DNA from: Blasia pusilla | Taxonomy: Eukaryota; Marchantiophyta; Marchantiopsida; Blasiales | Assembly (NCBI GenBank): GCA_050084515.1 | Contig: CM114275.1 | Coordinates: forward strand, 5,642,001-5,706,000 | DNA: 64,000 bases | Direction: 5' to 3' | Shown: positions 22,217-34,800 of the stretch, one piece after another | Layout: each line of letters begins with the position of its first letter | How positions within the stretch are numbered: position 1 is the first letter of the stretch | Notes under the pieces: model-generated | What the model was told of the DNA's origin: nothing | The model's input: the letters and a program-made list of their open reading frames with translations, nothing else | The model's database searches: none | Translations under genes and position numbers: made by a program

Positions 22217-25200
22217 CCTACCTAGTGCAAATGAAAGCAAAGCTCTGAAGAAATTGTAGGGTGAGCTCCATACCATTGGTCTATATTGACGCGCTCTGGT
22301 GTTGACAAAGCAATCCGTTACCTGCGCACCATACGAACATCTTATGACAGGACGGCCGGTACCCCAATTGCAACGCGGGATGGCGATGGCACATTTTCGT
22401 AAGTTCTCCGTCGGCAGGGCTCGGCTATCACGAGCGCCTACGAGCACTTGCACGATTCTCTCGTGCTAGGGTTCAGTAAAATTACTACACGATTATTATG
22501 ACACGCTACTTCATGAACACTTTCGTTTCGCGAAAGAATTGAAGCGCACAGCTTGTTTCTCTCGTGGTGGGGTTCAGGGAGACACCTCAGGATTACCATG
22601 ACACGCTGGCTAATGCGGACAGCCGTCTCACGGCATTAACTAAGGTTCCCACCCTATTCCTGTCGTGGTAGGGGGTTTCGGCCGATCGCTGCAGGATCAG
22701 AATGACGCGGGGCTGAATGGGGACATTCGTTTCTCGACAACTCCCGAGTGCGTAGCTTATGTGGCCCTGACTACAGATGATTGGGCGAAGTCTCGTATTT
22801 CACTTTTTACAACGAGTGGTCGGAAATACGCCACTCGTCTCTCTCAACGTCTTCGAAATTGGAAATAGTCCTCATCATACTTACCGTGCGCTTTTGGGTT
22901 TGGCATTGATTCACCCCAGCACCAATGGTTGGTTTGTGACTCGACCTCTAACGCTCATGGGAGCGACGTTCCTGGCGTATTATGCCCCACCCACTCAGAC
23001 GTCTACCCCACGGGCAATTTGCTCAATTTCGAAAAAGTAATGCCTTCGCGTCCTCCGTGAAAATGAATCCAACGCTTCAAAAGTTAGCGCTGTTGGATGC
23101 TCTTCCTGACAGACTACACGAGATCAAAACTAACAAGGGAATATGTGGCAGAGTCTGGCAAAGCTGGTTTCCCTTTTCGTAGACCGTTGACAGGTATTCA
23201 ATCAGATACGTATCTGGATAAAAACGAGGAAGGGCGTATTGGGTCCATGCCAAACCTGTTTCTCCGTTATGTTGAACATAGTTGCTATCCGTACTTTTAC
23301 TTCCTTCGTTGGAGTTCTGCGCAGAACAAGCTTGACAGTAAGTTTTTATAAAGGCATCCATGGAGGAAGTTAGGGGAGGTGGTGTTGCAAAAGCAAATCG
23401 AAGAAAGTGAAAGGGGCACTCAATGAGGAGTCCATCAACATCAGGGTGAGAGACGGTTTCACCAAAGAATCAACGTTTGTCCGACGGAAGCAGATATTTT
23501 CGAGTTGTCTTCTCCGACACACGATGCTGTGACGATGTTTTGACATGGCAGACCTCAACAAGGGCTCTTCAGTGAATATGAAAAATTTATGAATGCTCAC
23601 CAATTACTTCAAAGACTACGAAAATCTGGTGGAATGGTGAAGGTACCGTCACAAGAAGAGAACAGTAATCCTCGAGAACCAGCGAGGATATGTATTTCTA
23701 CAGCACATCCCTGGGAGGATTTCTGGAATACTGAAGAAACTAATTGAACATGCCGAAGTAAATTGGGAGTGGTCTGTTATTGAACCAAGAGCTGCTCCTT
23801 GTGTGCATCAAACATGAAATACCGGCTGTTGGAACATTCCTCCTAATCGCTCATGTCCGACTGGAGTCGAGGAACACGGATAAGGGTGGTCAGAGCTCAA
23901 CTGAGGCTCATGCAGGATGTAGTCCTGAAGACATGTAGATTCTGCCGACTATATTTCGATTGAGTGACAGTTCAGGGACATCTGTACACGAACCGTCATG
24001 TGGAAGTAGATGCCAACCGAAATGATAATTCTGTGACTGAGATATCATCTATCCAGACGGCACCCGAAATTCTACTCAATGGAACAACGATGTAAATGTC
24101 CGGAACAAATAAGTGTCTCCAGAAAGCCTCCATCATTGTGGCGGGCTTTTGGGTAAAGTCCACAGGAGCTGTGAAATTGAAGATCTCCCTGTTGATTCAG
24201 AAAGCTGATGAAGCTACTGTATATTCAGCGAATTAGAGACCTTCCAAGCTTCAAGCACTCAAATTTTTCCAGATATCCTCTTTGGTCCCTCTAGTCATAT
24301 TGAGGAGATAGAAGTAAGTTCGTTGCTTCAGAGGTCAAACGTTCAACACAGATCTAAATTGACTGTAGATAAACGAAGTTCTAGTTATCGCCTCCTAAGA
24401 AGAATTGGTGCAAGGGAATTGTCGGATTTTCAGCGCCATATCTGGTCCTCAAATTTAGAGATGTCATCAAATGATAAGTATTTGGTCCACGAATTATAAG
24501 TCAAGTCTACGATCCAACCAGTTCCGTTGCGAAACTTTCTAACAGAATTTTAACTTACGGATTTTCGAAGTTATTGAACAACCAGTTACGCATGTAATCG
24601 GATGCTGCCTTAGGCAAAGAACCCCTTGCACCCGAAAAATGCGCGCGCGTTCTGGTTCCAGTGCTTTCAAATTGCGTTATCGTTTGGAAGGTTCCCGCCG
24701 TCCTCCCTGTGGCAGCTTGCGCTTGAACAGTGAGGTCCTCGGTATGGTCTGTGGTAGAAGGACTAATGTGCTCATGAACGGGTTGTCCTGAAGTTGAATC
24801 CCCTCCGGAAGGAACATGCTTCAGGGATTCCAAACTATTCCTGAAAGACTGACAGACCAGGTTTTCAAGACTCCGATATTTGTTGCGCAGGCTCTCTCTC
24901 TGCACCAACGTCAAATTTGTACGAATCATGAGCATGAGCTCTCCGAAGGTAATAGACTAGAGATCAGAAGATACCAGTCAACCGCGGTCATTGACTAGAT
25001 TCCCGTAATCATCAGCTGCGAATAAAACAATTCCAGGAAATATTCGCCAGAGAACGTAGTGCAATCGAAACCAGCATCACCTCATGAATGATAACAGGTT
25101 GCGAATAAGTGTGTAGATGTGATGGCTTGAAACGCCCGGTAGATATTGTGAGGGCGTACAATATGTATGAAGTTGCTTACGTTTGACCATATAGGAGCAG

Positions 25201-28200
25201 AAACAATAGACTCAAGCTCTAAATAACCGGGGCAACTTACATTATCTGAAGTAGAAGAAGTGTTTTCACCTGACAATCCGTTGCCGATACTGGAAAAAGA
25301 AACGCAAATCTTGAAATCACGTCTTTCAACAGTGACAGCGTCGTACGTTCACTTTCTTGCAATTCTTCGAGCAGATGGTCGAGGCGCTGCACGAAGAAAA
25401 CACCGCATAAGATGTTCGTGTTCTTCTGGACCACCAAAAGGCGCAATTCGCCTACGACTGAAAACGTACGCGGTCATTTCTCTTGCTCAATCAGGTGCTT
25501 GCACGCTAGAGGTCACAGGAGGTGCAGAGGACCTGTTACCGTTTTCAATTCCAAAATGCGCTTTATTAGGTCGGAGCCCGTTTCCGATTGCAGTTGATCC
25601 GCTGTTCTGCCCCGCAGAATGGCAGATACCACCTGTGTCAACTCAGAATCAAGAGCCTCTCCTCTGTGAATTGTTTCAAGCTCCGTGTGAAGAAGTCCTA
25701 AGCCCGGTGTCCGAGCGCGCTTAGGTACCTAGCTCACATGTCGGAGATATCAAAATTCAGAAATCACGTCAGCAACAGCTGGACGGTCAAGGAACAAGTG
25801 GAAATTAGGAGGAGCTACAATAGTTATTTCGTATCATAGCTTCCACGGACGTAGTAGCACATCATCTCTATTGCCTTCCAGCGCAAGCGTACTGGCTGCG
25901 GTGATCGGAGAGCGGACTAAATCCATTGGGAGCTTCTATAATCGTTTGGTGAAGTTGAAGCTTAATGTATACGAGTTAGCAAAAGATGTCAGCTGTTACA
26001 GCATATTTGTCGGAGATGATGGTGCAGTCAAATTCTCGAGGGGGAGAGAATCGTGCTTAGACATAAGCTCGAATGGCTGATATATGAGACCTCCATTGCT
26101 GCAGTCTTGCACCGATTCTCTTCCCTGTGAATAGGTTTCGACGAAAGACTTTGATTACCTGATGACTGCCCGTACTTCTCACATTAGCCAAGACTCTAAC
26201 GGTGATTACCAACGTGAAAGGATAGCCCCGCCCAAGCGAGGTTAGACCCCTGATCATGGGTGGCTACTCTTCCACACGTTGATTTGGTCCCGCAATGTTT
26301 GGTAACCTAGTCTTATAAATAAACCCTGGTGACCGAATTTGTAGCTGTACCGTCCGGTGACACGACAACATATGAGATGAAGTTGGAAACTCGGAATAGA
26401 TTGGAAGGTTGGACTGGGAGTCGACTTTCAGTAAGGACTTGTGTGCTACGTAGAAAATCAAAGATCTGTACTCTTCTCCCAGAAAAGACCTTTAACTTTC
26501 ATACGAACATGTGAGCCATCTGTGATTTGAAAGTTTTCTGTGGAGTAATGAAAGTCTTTCGATCAAAGTGAAGATTTATTCAATACCTGCTGAGCCCCCA
26601 CCGTTCGTCCGAGTCTCTAAATTTGAAGCTCAAATTTAGAGACTCGGACTGATCGAGAGACCCCATATTTTCGACAAGATCAAGTCGTCTTTGGGTTGAT
26701 TAAAATGGGCCCAACCTTACCAGAATAGAATTTGCATCCTCATGAAGATTTCTCAGCACGTTATGTACTGCGGCCAGGCCATAAGCCAGCTGTGGATCCG
26801 TGCATATCGATGTTCCCCTGAGTCTCCCGACGGGAATGTCTTGGTCCTTCTGTTTTTTCTTTCGTAAGGAAGCAGTGGGCTTCGACAGCATCTCCGTTGA
26901 ATTTGTTCTGTCTCGCTTGCTTTTATGCACTATTTCACCTGGCGAACGGTATTCACATCATATATACACCCCCCATCCCCAATAGCCTGGTGAGAAACAT
27001 CATGTGCTCTGTTTGCAAAAACCTTAGCTGCAAGCCTTGTTCTTCGAATACATCGTCCTTCAAAGTGAGTAAAGAAGAAGTCACTTCTTCTAAATTTAAC
27101 CACTACACTGAAATAACTGAGCAAATGGCATATTTCTTACAATCATCGTCGCGCTGCGACGGGATCCTTGACTGTCCGACTTCAGTCTGCTCCCGGTTCT
27201 CCAGCGGCGATATGACTGGAATTTTCTGCGAGAACGATGGATTGTGCGTTCCATGGCCTTTGCATTCATGGTTTATCTCGGGCTTCGGGGCAGGAAAAGC
27301 TTCAGTGTGACATTCTCCTAGATAGTCAATCGTGGTGACCTCCCAATCGCGTTGAGAAACTGGATGACTTTCTAATTGATTCCAATCATGTCTTGATGCT
27401 AATGCATCACGCTCCATCTCATGTTTGACAGTCGACTTCGGATCTTTTGAAGTAGAGGACGATAAGGGTCCGACACATGCAGTTGTTGGCGTCTCGAAAT
27501 TGTGGGTATAATGGTGATGGCTTGGCAGGGGAGGCTGCACACCAGCCGTACCTGATTCTAGTTCAATACTAAGAATAGAGTGAGTACGAGAAAGCAGTAG
27601 AGCGACATCTAAGGAATTCACCCTGGGTGAAGGCTTCTTTGTTGGCGCGTTGATTACATCACCAATGGGTATGGAGTCAGTGTACTGAGTTCCAGCATGT
27701 CTTTCGCACTCTTTCGAGACTCCTAGCTTTGAGTCTTTGCGATCATTAAGCGTTGGAGAACCAACCGAGGTTTGAGATCGGCCTTCGGGATGGAGATACT
27801 GAGCAATACACTCTCCCGCTGCAAAGGTGTTTCTGCCCAAGTTCTTAAGTGAGTTGTTTGAATCTATTTGACGAGGAAAATCGAAGGGAGAAAATCGTGC
27901 TGATCCAAACTCTCTTCCCAAAGAGGGCCTAAAAACACGGAGACAGTTTTCCTGCTGCGGTGGGGTGGAATCATTTTCTGCTTCCGCAATCATCGTATTC
28001 CCGAGGCAATAGGAATCGATTTCGAATCTCTCGTCCATACAGTTTGTAGACTTCTCTGGTTTTTTTAACAGTCGACAGTATTCGTAACGACTTTCTGCAG
28101 TGGTGACGGATCCCAGACCACCAGCAGATATGTCACCTGCAAAACAGTACCCGGTCTTAATACAGATCTGAAGACCGGTTCCGTCAAATCATAGCGGAGA

Positions 28201-31200
28201 CCTGTTCCCGCTAGACAAATGGGAAAGATCATTGCCTGATGATGAGTACACTTTTGAAAGAGAGACTCGAGTCTAATTTTCAGCTTCACAGCACTAGCCT
28301 TTTGTATCCAATTTTCCCTGCAACATCTCTCTCCGTCAGGTTCGACATGCCACCAAGAGAGGGTCCTTCATGTCCCCGTCATTCCTCATTCTCTTACTGA
28401 AGTTGAGCAACAGTCAGAAATTCACCCAAAAAAGCTAGAAACTCTGGATCTTAAAATACGTTCTCCCCCGCTCGGCAACACATCATCTCTAAACCAATCG
28501 GGAGCTTGATAAGTGGAAAACTGGTTTTCCCGAAACGTCCCTTGGTATGGTTGGAAGCGAAAGTACACATATGCATCTGGATGTTCTGTCGCTTCAATCA
28601 CAGCGATTTTCAAACAGCGCCCCTTGATCTCCAGTATTCGTGACATACATACACTCACGAAGAGATCGTTGATATCCAATGCTCCCTGATCTACAATATG
28701 CAAGGTATTGAAGGTCCCGACCCTCCAAGAGACAAAGTTCGCCCGAAAACAGAGACCAGGCACATTTGTGCCCATTTCATGCGGATCGATTTCCTCCGAC
28801 TCGTGGTCTTACTCCCATTTTCGAAGGCTTACGACTTGATGAAAATTGACGCTGTTCCCGTGCTTACCTGAAAAGATGTCGCAGGTGTCGGCATTCTCAC
28901 AACATTTGTCGAACTCTGTGAATGTCCGTTCTATAAAATGCTTGAGACAGTCAGAACTTTCCATTTCCTTTACAGGATCCTTCCCCGAAACGTTGTTCAA
29001 TCTAGTGCGTGAACATTCAACTTCATTGTCGGCACAATCGGACACTTTCCTCTCCCACAACAGAGTTTTCCACATCTCATCGTCCATGTCATTCTTGGCA
29101 GAGTCGGGGACTTTCAGTTTCCAGAGGAGAGTATTCGTGGACACATTGTCCTCGTTCTTCTCGAAGTCAGAAACTCTCATATGCCAGAGAAGATCTATTA
29201 GTGTGTCCAGCCCATACGATGAAGGCTCCGCCTTACTCGCGCTATCGTCGGGCAGTCCCATTTTAAACGTAAGCGCTGGGCAACCACTTCCTGCGGACAA
29301 GGAACGAAATCCACTTTGGCCGCTCCCTGTACACACCCAGTGTGGTTAGACCAGAGAGATGACAACATTGGCACAGAGTTCGCTGGATGGATTGTGAGAG
29401 ATGAGGGAGTTGCGATTGATATTGAGAGCTCCCCACCAGCACACCGACGCACAAACAATCACTTTATAACACGACTGGAGGGTGCAAGTCCATCATTTCC
29501 ATCATTTCTCGGGAGAAGAAAATCCTACAGGATTGCGATATAATCGAGCCGTTTATTAGTGACGCCGCGAGGGGGATCAAGGAGATGCTGTCGTGAGGCT
29601 GGATCAATAAATATACACAGATTTAGAGACTGGAATGCGGGGCGTCATACTTAATTAGTTCCATAGGCAATTACTCCTTCGACAGGACGATCTAGACCTC
29701 AGAGGACACGCCAATTACATGGTGCTGGAGACCTTCCCACTATTGACTTTTTCTCCGTAACCTCCTCCGCGAGGATCTGATCAGTCGGCCATCACCTGTC
29801 AGTCCACCTCATCAGAGGCAGAGGGAGATCTCTTTTATCCTTTCGATTTTGTACACACAGACGTTCAAGATTTCGAGGATTATGATTCCTTCAATCACAG
29901 TGACGCATGTAAGAGACATGGCTATGCAAATTTGCCACATTCAACGCTTTGGCGCGAGCCCATGTTGGATGTCGAGTCTCACGTTGAGCGGGAGATACGT
30001 CAGAGAAATCACAGGAACGAAGAGGCGGCTCTAAGTCTATGGAGTCTAATGATGTGAAGCTCACTCCAAATTGCTTGATACATTTCAAGCTCGTCTGTGA
30101 GTGCCAAGAAAGAAAGAGCAAGATCGACGGCAATATCTACATCCAGGACTGTGTGAGGGCCGGAGAACTTAGGGCGTGCAGGACGGGACAATGGGGGAAG
30201 AAGGGTTAAAAGTACACATGGTTTATTTTAGACTCACAGAATCTAAGGTCTGGTACCCGAAGGACAGAGAATGAATGAATAGACTTATTGTCCACTGGGA
30301 CCCTAGAGGTTCATTGGACTTAGTTTTGCCAGTTAAGAGAGAGAGAGAGAAAGAGGGAGGGAGGGAGGACACACGGAAGTAAAACAGCGAAGATCAGTTT
30401 CAGCCCTGAAAAACCAAAAGGAAAGCGAGTCCGTAAGTGTATACAAGCAATGTGTTCCTCTGGGCGGGCAGCATAGAACCCGGATTCTACACTGTGCAAT
30501 ACTAACCATGGCATGAAAGAGATCATATACAGAGCGTTGAAATTCGTGGAGAAGAAACTCAAACGCAGTGGTGAGGAAAACTTTTACCGTCTGGCAGCGG
30601 AAGAGGTTGCGATGCATGCGGCGACGTGTATGCGATCAGCTGTTCTCCGGAAGAAATCTGCGAAGGAATCTCACTACCAGCACGACGTAAGGTAGTCGAT
30701 TGCGATTCGCGCCTGGAGGTTGGCACGGCTTTCCATTTGGGGTACCAACTGGCGGTCGTAACCTCACTAGTCTGCAATTCCACTGTCGAAACAGCGGACA
30801 TGCTTCGAGGCAGGGGAAGCAGGGCCTGGCCGGCCCGTGATGCACATGAAATAATATCAGACTGAAGCGGACGGTCGAGACTTGAGGCGTGTAGATCACT
30901 CATCCTGTCCATGGAGAATGTAGTTTCTGCTAGCAATCTCTCCCCAGTAGAGAAAGCAGAGGAGAGGATTCGTGGAGACTACGATCAACGAGTTCCTATA
31001 CCGAGTCTACGGAGTTGTAGAAGGCATCAAGTGCAGTTTGCTCGGGTAGCAAGTTTAGTGTTCAACAATTATCAGCGAAACTCTCTGTTGTCACGACGGC
31101 GCGTAGAGTGCAGAACACAGAGGATTTGAAGGATTTAGGATTGGCTTCATCAATATCGTCCGCTCCAGACAACGGCCTTGGCCTTGGCCGTGGAATACGA

Positions 31201-31830
31201 ATGCGAGTTTCCGCAAGACAACGCAAGGTCGCAAGTCGACTGGTAACCGCTAGAATGGTGGATTTGCCGAAGTAGCATTTGCGTTTACTGAACTTTCTGT
31301 GGTAGATTTTGTACCACGTCGTTTTGCGAGGGATCAGAATGTAGAAACGTTCTGCTCTCTCGTGTAGGAAGGAGACCAAGGGGCTCAGTAAAAGAAATGG
31401 GGTTACACGATGCGGCCGTCTTGCTTCACTCGCCGCTTCACCTGTCCGAGGTATGGAAATGAACAGTCGTGATCACGTCCATGGGAAATGGCCCCCATAT
31501 GGACTGTGCACAGCCGGTGGCTCTGCGAATGAGGTAGTACGGATCTCCTGGATTGTCTTGACATATTAGAAGGTCCCGAGTTAGACGCTTTCGTGGTGGA
31601 TTGCATTAGGATCTGAAACGGCCATTGCCGGCCTGATGCCGCGTAAACCCTGACATCCTCTCCGCATCTCGAGGTGCTCGCAGAGAGTGCATTTCCCCGG
31701 CTATGGTCCTCTCCCCGCTTGGATGATCATCCAGATCGTTGTCGTGCGCGGAGGGCTGTGCATGTTGAGTGTTGATCGTTGAACTATTTAAGTACAAGTT
31801 GGAAATACATCTGTATGACTGTGACGCCAT
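22217..31830 (-). CDS. Probable BELL-like TALE homeodomain gene
   Basis: BELL proteins are nuclear DNA-binding partners of KNOX proteins. On the minus strand a 39-residue exon (25386-25270, RLDHLLEELQESERTT..) joins in phase to 24956-24559, giving a helical POX-like region. It is followed about 70 residues later by RGSLPKAASDYMRNWLFNNFENP, which matches the start of TALE/BELL homeodomains. A later segment (22324-22271) reads QVTDCFVNTRARQYRPMV, resembling helix 3. Upstream frames that look coding lie at about 31,830-31,606, 30,936-30,559, 30,150-30,010, 29,336-28,809, 28,775-28,422, 28,290-28,130, 28,038-27,103, 26,930-26,725 and 26,257-26,060. Most are Ser-rich and disordered, as expected for a BELL N-terminus. 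The exon linking the two homeodomain halves is uncertain, and the start and end are guesses. Confidence 0.5.
22271..22324 (-). CDS. Putative homeodomain recognition-helix block
   Basis: The minus strand reads QVTDCFVNTRARQYRPMV. Known BELL helix 3 has QV.NWF.NAR.R...PM. Here Phe49, Asn51, Arg53 and Arg55 equivalents and the downstream Pro-Met-Val are kept. Asp-Cys replaces Asn-Trp, and each of those two codons is one base from the usual residue. An acceptor at 22425 (GTGATAG) would join in phase to the helix-1 exon but gives 33 residues between the NP of helix 1 and this QV, against 19 in a typical TALE domain. The same exon continues to a GTAGG donor near 22217. Confidence 0.4.
24559..24956 (-). 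CDS. Exon: POX-like end plus homeodomain helix 1
   Basis: The acceptor CTCTAG lies just before 24956 and the donor GTAAGTT just after 24559; the exon length (398) leaves phase 2. It begins SITFGELMLMIRTNLTLVQR and includes RNKYRSLENLVCQSF, compatible with the second part of a POX/BELL domain (known pattern: aliphatic..F/Y..L...I..Q). It ends in LPKAASDYMRNWLFNNFENP, the N-terminal arm and helix 1 of a TALE homeodomain, cut just before the TALE Pro-Tyr-Pro loop. Confidence 0.65.
26607..26649. repeat. Perfect 20-bp inverted repeat with 3-base loop
   Basis: The left arm GTCCGAGTCTCTAAATTTGA at 26607-26626 is fully complementary to 26630-26649, with AGC between. It lies in what I read as an intron of the minus-strand gene. 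RNA from either strand would form a stable hairpin. Confidence 0.95.
28809..29336 (-). CDS. Probable exon with three 21-22-residue repeats
   Basis: The frame contains LLWHMRVSDFEKN, LLWKLKVPDSAKN and LLWERKVSDCADN at 21- and 22-residue spacing, between about 29,200 and 29,030. Each repeat has the form LLW...V.D...N followed by an acidic and Thr-rich stretch. Such regular repeats in one frame argue that the segment is translated. It is on the same strand as the homeodomain exons and upstream of them. I recognise no family. Confidence 0.45.
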   Translation of the reverse strand: MCTGSGQSGFRSLSAGSGCPALTFKMGLPDDSASKAEPSSYGLDTLIDLLWHMRVSDFEKNEDNVSTNTLLWKLKVPDSAKNDMDDEMWKTLLWERKVSDCADNEVECSRTRLNNVSGKDPVKEMESSDCLKHFIERTFTEFDKCCENADTCDIFSGKHGNSVNFHQVVSLRKWE

Positions 31831-34800
31831 AAGCTAGCCGCGGCATGGATAACAGAAATAAGTAGCATGACGACATTCTTCGAGTGCAGTAGCTCAATTT
31901 CCGATTTTATACAGAACGATAATTTGGTACGAGGTCTCTCTAGATGCAACAACATTGAAGCGAGTGCAAGTGAAGCAAATGAAGGGTGTACGTCGTTTTG
32001 GTTTCACACTCCAGCAACGCCTTGCAGCGCGTCTACGGTCAGTGAGTCAGTAAGATCAGGCAGTGTTGCAAGGTGCACATTATCATCTAAACCGCCTTTT
32101 TTATTACGCTATCCTCGCCATCGCTCTGCGGAAATTACGGTTCAGTCCTCTATTTGGTCCGTGGTGCGCCTTTCCCTGGGTGGAAAAAACAGTGACCCGC
32201 ATGACGTGGGTACGGTCAGACTAATCTTTCTCCAAATTTAGGGTGAAGTCTTTTGAGCCGCTGATGAAAGTTCAAACACAAGGCAGACCAGACCTACCAC
32301 GATTCTCCAGCTTTTCCACGGGAAGATTGCATGCGACGCACGTTTATTTCTTTCCTTAAAAGGGGATACTGAGTATCACCGGTGATGATGCTGCGATCTG
32401 CGTAAGAAGAGCTAGTCCGGTTTCGGGCTGGCAAAGTCGTAGGATCGAGCGACGGCGGTCATCGAAAGTTGCGGCCTGATGGGAACGAGTTTCGATGGAA
32501 GCTTGGAAATTATAGAGCACGTTTTGCGTATTGACAGATTAGCTCCTTCTCTCCAAGGCGAACGAAGGCTGCGCTCCCTCCATTCTGCATCCAGTTGATA
32601 CCTGTTTCCTCGCGGCCAATTTGAACAGTCTCGCTTTTACGGTAATGCTCCAACTGGTAGGGTTAGGAAACAGAGTGAGACGTAGGAGCTCTGTCGGTTC
32701 GCGTAAAGTCTGGAAATTAAAGATCTACCGCGAGAAGGAAATCCGAGTCCACGTTCTTCCGGTCGGCTTGGCCATTACTCGCCTTACTAACGACATCCTC
32801 GACACAAGAGTGAACAGCTACAGTTTTGCCTAATCGCCATACCTTCCCCTTCTTGAGAGAGCCTAACACCGCGACTCACCGGGTGCAATGAGGTCGACCA
32901 GAACCAGATTGCATATGCTTCTAAACTACTTTCACGATCGTATGACAACATCGCTTTGCAATGCTAATAGCACATCTTCTCGCATTCCCGAAGCGTCATC
33001 CCACTGCGCAGTACATGTCGACCTGACGGCGATTCCCCTTGATTCCGGACGATGGACAGCAGGTCTGTTGCCGACAGAATGCAGAAGTCTGTTGAATCTG
33101 CAGATCAAACCGAAGCTCGTATGTTTCCTTTCAATGCCGAGTCGATGCGTTTCCCTATCTCTCACTGCTGACCAAACGCTTCCACGCTAATAGCGTCCCG
33201 TGGATCCTGAGGAGGCACTTTAGGATGTTCAACTGATCTATGTTTCATTCCTGCGATATTTTGTGCAGTAACACCAGAAGAACGGCAATCGGCGGTTGTA
33301 TCTCCAAAAATTCTCTAGAACTGCGCTTCATGCAGGGCTTGCGACCGTCACCAAAACGATTCAATACAGTGGTTAGAATTGAAGGACACCTAAATTGTGA
33401 TTGAAATGTGCGAATCTCTTGACCAGGTTTGGGCAACTGCCATCAACTCGTTTCAAAATTCTCCCCATTATCGCAAGGACTCGAACTATGGCAGCCTCAC
33501 TCAATCCTTCGCAATGAGGGGAATTCCTACCCCTGGAAGTTCAACATCTCATAGATACGGTGTCTGCAATAATTCCCACGGCAGTAGAAAGTACTCTGGT
33601 TCTCGACCTCTCACACCCTAGCACCGTCCGGAGGGCAGGCAGTACTTAACAGTAGTCTCTCTCTCTCTCCTCTTACACACACGCACACACGCACATATTG
33701 GACCAGCGCGAGGCGAGTGAACTCTGAAATCTCCGACTCCCTTGCGGTCCAATTCTGGACATGCTGAGTCACGGGGTGAGAAAACGACTGCATATCCTAG
33801 CCTTCTCAACGACGGCGAGCACTCCTGTTTGCAGAGGAAAACCAAGGACTAGGCTTCATTCACATGATCGGATCGTGAAACCGTTATTCAAATCTTCACT
33901 GTTTCGCCATCCGTAATTTCCCACAGCAATGTTTGGTTTAATAACAATTTAATATCGTCTTTGACTCAACTCTGTCTACGACTTTTAACTTGTCAGGTAA
34001 CCACATGCTGAAACGCGGTATCGCGCGTGGGTCACCATTTCTGCGCGGAACCTCGAGAGAACTTTACAGCAACAATGTTGAAATGAGCGGGAGATACCAG
34101 TTCGATTTCCCCTCACATGAGAGTTGTTAATGACACATACGTAGCTCAGTGGGCAAGCACGTCTGGGCCTGCATTCTTTCGACATTTCGCCAAGCCACCA
34201 ATATGCGCTCACCGCACAACATGAAAGGTAGGTAGTCAACGTCGACACGTGTGTACGTGGCGGAAGATTGAGGAGTGTTCAAACAGTTCTGTCCCGAGTC
34301 GAGCGTCTCACTGGCGATCGAGGTTCATTCTTGTTCGGGTGGAGTTGAGCGCCGTTCCCTGATCCGAACTTCCATCGATCGAAAGTGTTTCCAATCCACG
34401 ACGCGGAGGCCTGAGTTTGATAGGGTAGCTATCTCTGTATCTTACCTCCACACAGCGAGTAAATTGGAAATGATTTCGCTCCTGACTATTGGACCTTCTA
34501 TAACACCAACTTCTGGGTCCGGTATTGTAATCACGACGGGTTCCAGAAACTAAATCATCAACAACCCATGCTTTTGGTGGTCAGCGTCACTGCCGTTCAC
34601 AAAAGCTTACCACTTATCGTCCTGCAGGCTGTGGACTTCGATTAGAGTCGATCAACCTCAACATCGCCATTCATCACATCTGCCGCAAATACAGTTAAAC
34701 GCATCGCGCGATAACATCTACCCGTGAACCGTCTACCGTGGACACAGAAGACTCTAAAAGGTTTGTTGAGGTCCACTGCACGTCAAGAATTTTCGACTTT

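Noticed and set aside
34130-34200. TAGCTCAGTGGGCAAGCACG, resembling a tRNA A box
   Set aside because: No matching T-loop (GGTTCGAATC type) or acceptor stem at the right distance.
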